The notes below the pieces were generated by a model. The model was not told where the DNA came from. It made no database searches and saw only the letters and a program-made list of their open reading frames with translations. 8,959 nucleotides of DNA from the NCBI GenBank assembly GCA_004376305.1, contig SOKD01000045.1, forward strand, positions 1 to 8,959, read 5' to 3'. The DNA is from Candidatus Cloacimonadota bacterium. GTDB taxonomy: Bacteria > Hydrothermota > E44-bin80. Positions within the stretch are counted from its first letter, which is position 1. Every line of letters begins with the position of its first letter. Positions 1-5,212 of this stretch are shown piece by piece. The position numbers were made by a program, and so were the translations under genes.

Positions 1-1
1 C

Positions 2-925
2 ATTGGACTTCTTGTTATTCTGTTCTGGAAGGTGGGCACCGTTGAAATCCTTTCCAATCTGAAAAATATAGCTCCTGGGTATATTATTGTTGCCCTTGCC
101 CTTTTTGTTCTGGCAGTTCTTATTATTTCATTCAGGTGGAAGTTACTCCTTGCAGCGCATGGAATTGCAATCCCCTTCCATAAAACGGTTGCTTACTACC
201 TCCTCGGATTTTACTTTAATAATTTTCTACCGACCGTGGTGGGTCTTGATATAATCAGAGCCATCTATGCATCAAATGATTACGGGAAGAAGGCGGAATG
301 TTTTGCTTCAATTGTCTCCGAGAAGGCTATTGGGCTTCTTGCAATTCTTTTGATTGGAGTTTTCTTCCTTCCATTGTTTATTATGAGAGACCGCTTCATT
401 CTCATTATCTTTCTTGCTCTCCTCGGTTTCGCCATTCTTTTTTTGACGGGCATTTTTTTCTTTCCACACAGAAAGCGCTTACGGGTTTTTTCAGGGCTCT
501 TCAAAATGCGGATCCTTTTAAAACTCAAGGATAAAATGCAAGATCTCTATGATGCTATTCACTACTATAAGTATAAGAAACATGTTGTTTTCCAGGTGTT
601 CCTCCTTTCCTTTGTGTATCAGCTAACGCTCATTACGATTTTCTACCTGATCGGGCGAGCACTTCAGCTAACCATACCGTACTACTATTTTCTTGCTTTC
701 ATTCCCGTTATAAATATAGGCAGTATGATACCCATAACACCGAATGGTATTGGGATTCGCGAAAGCTTGTGTGTGTATCTTTTTGGTCTTGCAGGAGTAG
801 TGTCCTCCCGGTCAATCCTTCTGTCAATGATATACTTTGGAATTGCGCTGCTTGTCAGTCTTGGCGGAGCTGTTTTATTCATTACGGGAGTTAAAAAGTC
901 GGTTAACTCAGATGATAAGAGGTAA
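2..925 (+). CDS. Lysylphosphatidylglycerol synthase TM-region / UPF0104 family membrane protein (5' partial)
   Basis: This is a polytopic inner-membrane protein, probably a lipid or lipid-linked-glycan handling protein of the LPG_synthase_TM (UPF0104, AglD-like) family. The frame is open to the left edge: codons before the first GTG (nt 32) already read as a hydrophobic segment (IGLLVILFWKV), so the true start lies upstream and the GTG is probably internal. Family hallmarks are an RW pair after the early hydrophobic segment (RWKLLLAAHG), the NNFLPTVVGLDIIRA block (usually LPs.vGGD..R), and a late P.tpNGIGIRES block followed by hydrophobic helices. The visible part is about 307 residues, near full length for the family (roughly 310-340). 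It has a short Lys/Asp-rich tail. Such proteins often sit beside glycosyltransferases or polysaccharide genes, which fits the O-antigen ligase at the far end. The substrate cannot be read from sequence. Confidence 0.85.
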   Translation: MGLLVILFWKVGTVEILSNLKNIAPGYIIVALALFVLAVLIISFRWKLLLAAHGIAIPFHKTVAYYLLGFYFNNFLPTVVGLDIIRAIYASNDYGKKAECFASIVSEKAIGLLAILLIGVFFLPLFIMRDRFILIIFLALLGFAILFLTGIFFFPHRKRLRVFSGLFKMRILLKLKDKMQDLYDAIHYYKYKKHVVFQVFLLSFVYQLTLITIFYLIGRALQLTIPYYYFLAFIPVINIGSMIPITPNGIGIRESLCVYLFGLAGVVSSRSILLSMIYFGIALLVSLGGAVLFITGVKKSVNSDDKR

Positions 926-948
926 GATGCTCAGCGGCAATTCAGCAG

Positions 949-984
949 AAAGGAATTTAAAATTTCTTTAGTATGCTAACATAC
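949..984 (+). other. Two adjacent small hairpins after the membrane protein gene
   Basis: Positions 949-969 form an AT-rich hairpin of 9 pairs (one G.U) with a 3-nt loop (958-960); its 3' arm reads TTTCTTT. Positions 971-984 form a second hairpin, GTATG/CATAC with loop CTAA. They start 24 nt after the upstream stop codon. No T-tract follows, so this is not a classical rho-independent terminator. It could be a weak terminator, an mRNA 3'-end structure or a protein-binding dyad. This is observation only. Confidence 0.3.
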
Positions 985-1073
985 CAGAATAATTAGACTT
1001 AGCACACTTTCTCCATAATAATCGCTGTTTGGAATTGAAATTTGTGCTTGACATATCTTATTTTCTTTAGTAT
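963..1073 (+). repeat. 12-nt direct repeat pair TTTCTTTAGTAT (963-974 and 1062-1073)
   Basis: The same 12 bases occur at 963-974 and 1062-1073, with starts 99 nt apart, inside a 160-nt spacer. The second copy lies in the promoter spacer and enters the -10 region of the promoter for the M23 gene. The first copy overlaps the two small hairpins. An operator pair is possible, but an AT-rich coincidence cannot be excluded. Confidence 0.4.
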
Positions 1074-1078
1074 ATATT
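1048..1078 (+). promoter_or_regulatory. Sigma-70-type promoter for the M23 gene
   Basis: A perfect TTGACA -35 box lies at 1048-1053. A 17-nt spacer leads to TATATA at 1071-1076; TATATT at 1073-1078 is the alternative, with a 19-nt spacer. The predicted transcription start is about 1083-1086, at or just before the first ATG of the gene (1086), so the mRNA would have almost no leader. It probably drives the run 1086-5141. Confidence 0.65.
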
Positions 1079-1085
1079 CAGAAAG

Positions 1086-2015
1086 ATGAAAATGATAAAG
1101 ATGAAGAGAAGGAGTTGGACTTTTAGTTTTGTGTCGGGAAAAGGAATCAGGCAATTTGTACTGAAGGACACCTATCTTTATTGCCTTCTTGGGTTTGCTG
1201 TGTTCCTCTTTCTAACAACCTCACTGCTTACGCTGCGGGGAATTAAAACGCGCAATTTATATACTGAATATAAAGAGAGAGAAGCAATCAGGGAGGAGCA
1301 TATTACTTCTTTAAGGGAAAGAGGGAAGGAGATCAACCTGCTCAATGAAAGACTTGGTCGCTATTCAGCGTTTGATAATAAACTGAGGAATGTAGTTGAT
1401 TTTGCAGCACTTGAGAGGAAGTTAAGAATTATGGGCATTGGTGGACCATCGTCCATTGATACACTCAAAAATGATCTTTCTAAATCGTCTTTTAGAATTG
1501 TTAGCAAACTGGTTCAGGACTTCAATTTTGCCGATAAGCTCATCGATCTTGAGCAGGTTTCATATGAGGAAGTTTTGAAAAAACTGAAAGCTGCAGTTGA
1601 CTTGAAAAGGCATACCCCATCTATCTGGCCAACTCGTGGTTACATAAGTTCCGGTTTTGGCTACCGAAGACATCCACTTCGGAAGAGCGTTGAATTCCAC
1701 AGTGGATTGGATATTGCAAATGCGACCGGCACGAAAATTTACGCAACTGCTGATGGTGTCGTTGATTTTACTGGACGATTGGGAGGGTACGGCAAATACC
1801 TGTCCATTGACCACGGATACGGATTCAAAACAAAGTACGGACATCTCCATAGAATCATCGTTGAAAAAGGGCAATCAGTAAGAAGGGGCGAACTTATTGC
1901 CACAATGGGAAGAACTGGTTACGCAACAGGAACCCATCTCCAGTACGAAGTGAGGATTTTCAATAATCCCGTAAACCCGATTGATTACATAATAAGGGAT
2001 ATATTAGCATATTAA
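1086..2015 (+). CDS. Membrane-anchored M23 (LytM/peptidase) family protein with altered zinc site
   Basis: This is a bitopic envelope protein with a LytM fold, likely acting on or signalling about peptidoglycan in the periplasm. Residues 1-29 are a basic cytoplasmic segment, about 30-50 a transmembrane helix, and about 58-115 a charged, coiled-coil-like stretch. Residues about 180-300 are the M23 domain: WP..GYISSGFGYR.HP, then FHSGLD (H205, D209 as zinc ligands), KYGHL (catalytic-type H253) and GTHLQYEV. The usual HLH motif is HLQ: catalytic-type H284 is kept, but the third zinc ligand is Q286 (CAG, nt 1941-1943). The enzyme may be weakened, or it may be an EnvC/NlpD-like activator; this is inferred. 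Three in-frame ATGs (1086, 1092, 1101) compete. AGAAAG at 1080-1085 is well spaced only for 1092, and the MKRRSW start at 1101 resembles typical family N-termini. The longest frame is given. The stop overlaps the next gene's proposed ATT start. Confidence 0.88.
   Translation: MKMIKMKRRSWTFSFVSGKGIRQFVLKDTYLYCLLGFAVFLFLTTSLLTLRGIKTRNLYTEYKEREAIREEHITSLRERGKEINLLNERLGRYSAFDNKLRNVVDFAALERKLRIMGIGGPSSIDTLKNDLSKSSFRIVSKLVQDFNFADKLIDLEQVSYEEVLKKLKAAVDLKRHTPSIWPTRGYISSGFGYRRHPLRKSVEFHSGLDIANATGTKIYATADGVVDFTGRLGGYGKYLSIDHGYGFKTKYGHLHRIIVEKGQSVRRGELIATMGRTGYATGTHLQYEVRIFNNPVNPIDYIIRDILAY
1994..1999 (+). promoter_or_regulatory. Candidate ribosome binding site AAGGGA for the lipoprotein gene
   Basis: AAGGGA lies inside the end of the M23 gene, 11 nt before the ATT at 2011. 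It is the best Shine-Dalgarno-like match near the start of the lipoprotein frame. The spacing is slightly long, and the assignment depends on accepting the ATT start. Confidence 0.35.
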
Positions 2016-2634
2016 AATCTTTAGAATCAAATACCTCTGTTCCATACAAATAATTATTTTTCTCTTTTTCTACACAGGCTGCTCGCCAACTCGTACGGCG
2101 AAAGTCCCTACACAAACGCAACTCCAGAGAGCATGGGAGAAAGAACACCTTCTAAATATCCTTACGAAAGATAGGATTACCAGAAAGGATATTTCGTTTC
2201 TTCTCGTTTACTATTTGGATGATCTCCTGCTGTTCTTTGAGGAAAAGCCAGCGATCTACCCCTCTGCAAAAACGGGGATGAGTGATATAAAGCGACTTGA
2301 TGAAGAACCCTTTATTGAGAAAGCTTTGCGTATTGGATGGCTGCGTAATTTTCCCGATGGACAATTCTATCCTCATGATGGTGTAAAACGATTCCAGTAT
2401 GCATTGATTCTTTTCAGGGTTTCAAAAACACTCCCACTCTTGCACGATGGAAGTAAAATCCAGTGTGAATTAAGGGATATTTCGCATTCCCATTATACGT
2501 ATAAAGCCATTGTTTTCTCTGTATCAAAGAACCTTATAAAATCTGAAGATGGATACTTTCACGGAGAGAAATACATCAGCGGATATGCGGCTGCGCGTTC
2601 TCTTTCAAGTTTCAGAAAAATGCTCAAGAAGTAA
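2011..2634 (+). CDS. Putative lipoprotein with two SLH-like modules, probable non-canonical (ATT) start
   Basis: No named family is recognised with certainty. Taken from ATT 2011 the product is 207 residues, beginning M/I-KIFRIKYLCSIQIIIF, then LFFYTGC. This is a basic n-region, a hydrophobic core and a lipobox-like YTGC (Cys24), as expected for a lipoprotein. A polar segment follows (SPTRTAKVPTQTQLQRAW). Residues about 101-139 (EPFIEKALRIGWLRNFPDGQ onward, to FYPHDGVKRFQYA) match an SLH module pattern. A second, looser module lies at about 154-198 (LRDISHSHYTYKAIVF...GYFHGEKYISGYAAA). An in-frame TAG at 2005-2007 limits the frame, and no ATG, GTG or TTG occurs before TTG 2215. A start at TTG 2215 would give only 139 residues and discard the signal peptide. 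ATT 2011 overlaps the M23 stop (ATTAA), which suggests coupling. The neighbourhood supports an envelope-anchoring or peptidoglycan-linked role. The frame is solid; the start is inferred. Confidence 0.72.
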   Translation: MKIFRIKYLCSIQIIIFLFFYTGCSPTRTAKVPTQTQLQRAWEKEHLLNILTKDRITRKDISFLLVYYLDDLLLFFEEKPAIYPSAKTGMSDIKRLDEEPFIEKALRIGWLRNFPDGQFYPHDGVKRFQYALILFRVSKTLPLLHDGSKIQCELRDISHSHYTYKAIVFSVSKNLIKSEDGYFHGEKYISGYAAARSLSSFRKMLKK

Positions 2635-2645
2635 TTGCAGCTGAA

Positions 2646-4358
2646 ATGGCATACGATAAAAATATTCATTGTATTCTTCCTCAAAAATTCGACAATAATA
2701 GAGTATGTCAGCTACAGCAAGCCCTCTCACTTTCCCGTCCAGTAGTTGAGATTTTACTCAACAGGGGATACCATTCGTGCGATGAAATGAGAGGCGTTCT
2801 TTTTCCATCACTGGATGATCTTCATGATCCATTTCTTTTTAACGATATGGAGAAGGCAACTGAGAGGATTGTAAAGGCGATCAAGGAGAAAGAGCGAATT
2901 CTCATTTATGGAGATTATGATGTTGATGGGGTGACAGCGGTTACGCTTCTTGTGAAGAATTTCCATGCTTTCTGTGCGGACGTATTCTATTACATACCAG
3001 ACAGGCAAAAGGAGGGTTATGGCTTATCAGTCGAAAGCATTGATTCTTTTCAGAAAAAAGGAATCAAGCTTATTATAACAGTTGACTGTGGCATCAATGC
3101 CGTCGATGCAATTAATCATGCGAATGCTGCGGGTTTAGACGTCATTGTTACTGATCATCATTCGCAACAGAGATCCCTGGATAATGCATATGCGATTATT
3201 AACCCAAAAGCAGAGGGAGAGAACTATCCGTTTCGAGAGCTGGCTGGTGTTGGAGTAGCTTTCAAACTCCTTGATGGTCTGGTGAAGAAAATGAAGGGGG
3301 GGAAAGAACATTTCGAAGATCTGGATTTAGTTGTGCTTGGAACCATTGCGGATATTGTTTCCTTAAAAGGGGAGAACAGAGCGCTTACCCATCAAGGGCT
3401 TGAGGCTCTTAACAGCACAAGAAAAACGGGTTTGTGTGCACTTTTGGAGAAAGCAAAATGCAGAAAAGGAGATATCAGTTCCCATGATATTGCTTTTATC
3501 CTTGGTCCGCGTTTGAATGCAAGTGGAAGGATTGGCACTGCTCAGAGATCTGTTGAATTACTCCTGACAGATGATAGAGGGAATGCCTGGGAACATGCAT
3601 CGTATCTTGATAAGGCAAATAGAACGAGAAGGGAACTTCAGGAGAGGGTTCTCAACGAAAGTATCGAAATGATTGAACGAGAAGGATATGGGATGGGTAT
3701 CAATGGAATCGTGCTGGAGAAGCATGATTGGCATGAGGGTGTTATTGGTATTGCCGCATCAAAAATATCCGAGCGTTATGCTCGACCAACGATTTTAATT
3801 TCAACAGCAGGAGCATTTGGGAAGGGCTCAGGGAGGAGCATAAAAGGTTTTTCCCTATTTGATGCGCTCAGACAGTGTACAGAATATTTGGTACGTTTTG
3901 GCGGTCATCAGCATGCTGCGGGTATCACCATTGAAAAGAAAAATATATCTGCGTTTAGAAATGCATTTAACAGAATTGTCGGTGAAATGCTTACGGAAGA
4001 AGATTTTGTGTCTGAATTACAGGTTGACTGCATTGCATCGTTCAATGAAATTAACGGGAAATTGCTTGATGAACTCAAGCTCTTTGAACCTTTTGGTGTT
4101 GATAATGAAAAACCAGTTTTCAGAACAAGCTCGGTTGATTTTGTGGGTTACCCAAGAATTGTTGGAAAGAAACACCTGAAAACCAGAGTCAGGAAAGGGA
4201 AGATGATTTTTGAAGCAATTGGTTTTGGGCAAGGAGCATTGGTGAAAGAGATAGAGATTGGGAGAAATATTTACACAATCGACTACAAAATTGAGAAGAA
4301 TGTGTACAAAGGAAAAAAGTCAATTCAGTTACATCTTGTACACATAGAAAAACACTAA
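2646..4358 (+). CDS. recJ: Single-stranded-DNA-specific 5'-3' exonuclease RecJ
   Basis: RecJ is a cytosolic DHH-family exonuclease that resects single-stranded DNA 5' to 3' in recombination and mismatch/base-excision repair. At 570 residues it is the usual length. All metal-binding motifs are visible: GDYDVDG (D90, D92, D94), ITVDCGI (D147), VTDHH (D170, H171, H172), GTIAD (D236) and GPRLNASGR (287-295). The DHHA1 half follows with DWHEGVIGI (361-369), GKGSGRS (392-398) and GGHQHAAG (419-426), the substrate-binding glycine/histidine motif. About 140 residues remain for the C-terminal OB-like domain. The ATG at 2646 is 11 nt after the lipoprotein stop. No good Shine-Dalgarno is seen, so translation may depend on coupling from upstream. 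Nothing indicates inactivation. Confidence 0.96.
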   Translation: MAYDKNIHCILPQKFDNNRVCQLQQALSLSRPVVEILLNRGYHSCDEMRGVLFPSLDDLHDPFLFNDMEKATERIVKAIKEKERILIYGDYDVDGVTAVTLLVKNFHAFCADVFYYIPDRQKEGYGLSVESIDSFQKKGIKLIITVDCGINAVDAINHANAAGLDVIVTDHHSQQRSLDNAYAIINPKAEGENYPFRELAGVGVAFKLLDGLVKKMKGGKEHFEDLDLVVLGTIADIVSLKGENRALTHQGLEALNSTRKTGLCALLEKAKCRKGDISSHDIAFILGPRLNASGRIGTAQRSVELLLTDDRGNAWEHASYLDKANRTRRELQERVLNESIEMIEREGYGMGINGIVLEKHDWHEGVIGIAASKISERYARPTILISTAGAFGKGSGRSIKGFSLFDALRQCTEYLVRFGGHQHAAGITIEKKNISAFRNAFNRIVGEMLTEEDFVSELQVDCIASFNEINGKLLDELKLFEPFGVDNEKPVFRTSSVDFVGYPRIVGKKHLKTRVRKGKMIFEAIGFGQGALVKEIEIGRNIYTIDYKIEKNVYKGKKSIQLHLVHIEKH

Positions 4359-4361
4359 ACG

Positions 4362-4367
4362 GTAGGA
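4362..4367 (+). promoter_or_regulatory. Ribosome binding site of the YfiH-like gene
   Basis: GTAGGA lies in the 15-nt gap after recJ, with 6 nt between it and the ATG at 4374. It supports that start codon and independent ribosome loading. Confidence 0.6.
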
Positions 4368-4373
4368 CGATCA

Positions 4374-5141
4374 ATGCGTTCTGATTTTAAGTTCTGGAGA
4401 CTCAAGAAAGAAAGCGGGATTACATTCCTGTCATTTGATGTCTGGAACGGAGTGCGTGTATTGTATTCAACGCGAAATACCGGTGTAAGTCCGAAACCGT
4501 TTGATTCACTCAACCTCTATCACGGAAGAGGTGATGGTATCAATAATGTCCGCGAGAACAAGGGTAGGTTCTTCCGCGCTGTTTCTATCACTCAAGAGGA
4601 TGTTGTCTTCACAAAACAGATCCGCTCTGATACGATAACCGCGGTGACTGATACACGAAACAATCCTGTAGGAGATGGTTTGGTGTCTGATACAAAGGGC
4701 GTGTTTCTCGGAATTTTTACGGCGGATTGCGTTGCAGTATTCCTGTACTCATCAGTTAAACATGCTGTTGGAGTTTTCCATGCAGGCAGAAAGGGTGTGG
4801 AGAAAGGAATTTGCGGAAAAGCCATACAGATAATGTGCGAAACGTATACTATTAATGCAGGAAGTATTGAGGCGCTTTTTGGTCCTTCTATTGGACCTTG
4901 CTGTTATCAGGTTGGAAGGGAATTCGAAGAGAAATTCGACAGGCAGTATCTCATTAAGAGAGGAGATGGATTATACCTTGATATGTGGAAGTGTATTCAT
5001 GATGAACTTAAACAATGCAGTGTAAATAAAATCCTTGTGCCGGAAATCTGTTCCTGTTCAAGAAGTGATCTTTTCTTTTCTTACAGGAAATCAGGAGCAG
5101 AAGTTGGTGAAAATCTAGGGATCATTGGGATGCCAGCATAG
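4374..5141 (+). CDS. pgeF: YfiH/PgeF laccase-domain protein (purine nucleoside phosphorylase family), divergent metal site
   Basis: This cytosolic protein belongs to the Cu-oxidase_4 (YfiH/YlmD/LACC1) family; members are reported to be purine nucleoside phosphorylases/adenosine deaminases or peptidoglycan-editing factors. At 255 residues it is a normal length. Recognisable blocks are the STRNTGVS start with SLNL (45-48), TADC (116-119, active-site Cys119), HAG (136-138), GPSIGPCCYQV (170-180) and a C-terminal FFSYRKSG (234-241). Two core motifs are changed. The usual QVH(G/S) reads QIRS, so the metal-ligand histidine is Arg84 (CGC, nt 4623-4625). The usual HAGWRG reads HAGRKG (136-141). Cys119 and His136 remain. 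The fold assignment is strong, but activity is doubtful, so the gene symbol names the family rather than a proven function. The gene follows recJ by 15 nt in the same transcript. Confidence 0.85.
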   Translation: MRSDFKFWRLKKESGITFLSFDVWNGVRVLYSTRNTGVSPKPFDSLNLYHGRGDGINNVRENKGRFFRAVSITQEDVVFTKQIRSDTITAVTDTRNNPVGDGLVSDTKGVFLGIFTADCVAVFLYSSVKHAVGVFHAGRKGVEKGICGKAIQIMCETYTINAGSIEALFGPSIGPCCYQVGREFEEKFDRQYLIKRGDGLYLDMWKCIHDELKQCSVNKILVPEICSCSRSDLFFSYRKSGAEVGENLGIIGMPA

Positions 5142-5154
5142 ATACTGAATTTTC

Positions 5155-5183
5155 TTGACATTTGTTTTAATTTGTATTACTAA
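5155..5183 (+). promoter_or_regulatory. Possible promoter for the cyclase gene
   Basis: A perfect TTGACA at 5155-5160 is followed, after 17 nt, by a poor -10 match TACTAA (5178-5183). The box sits in the same CTTGACAT context as the promoter at 1048. Predicted transcription would begin near 5190, which argues against TTG 5189 as the start codon of the cyclase. The weak -10 may mean the promoter needs an activator. Confidence 0.42.
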
Positions 5184-5212
5184 AACTATTGCTAATAAAG
5201 AAAGAAAGAATT

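Noticed and set aside
926..948. Rho-independent terminator directly after the first gene
   Set aside because: The TGCT/AGCA pairing around 928-947 gives only four base pairs and no T-tract follows.
2011..2634. Lipoprotein frame as a frameshifted C-terminal extension of the M23 protein
   Set aside because: An in-frame TAG at 2005-2007 limits any slip to the last bases, and a lipoprotein signal with lipobox only makes sense at an N-terminus.
5189..5191. TTG 5189 as the cyclase start
   Set aside because: It has no Shine-Dalgarno and lies at the predicted transcription start; GTG 5213 or ATG 5228 are better placed, though not proven.
5196..5210. AAAG tandem repeat (AAAGAAAGAAAG) as a phase-variable tract
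   Set aside because: Only three units are present, too short for efficient slippage; it more likely serves as a purine-rich ribosome binding stretch.
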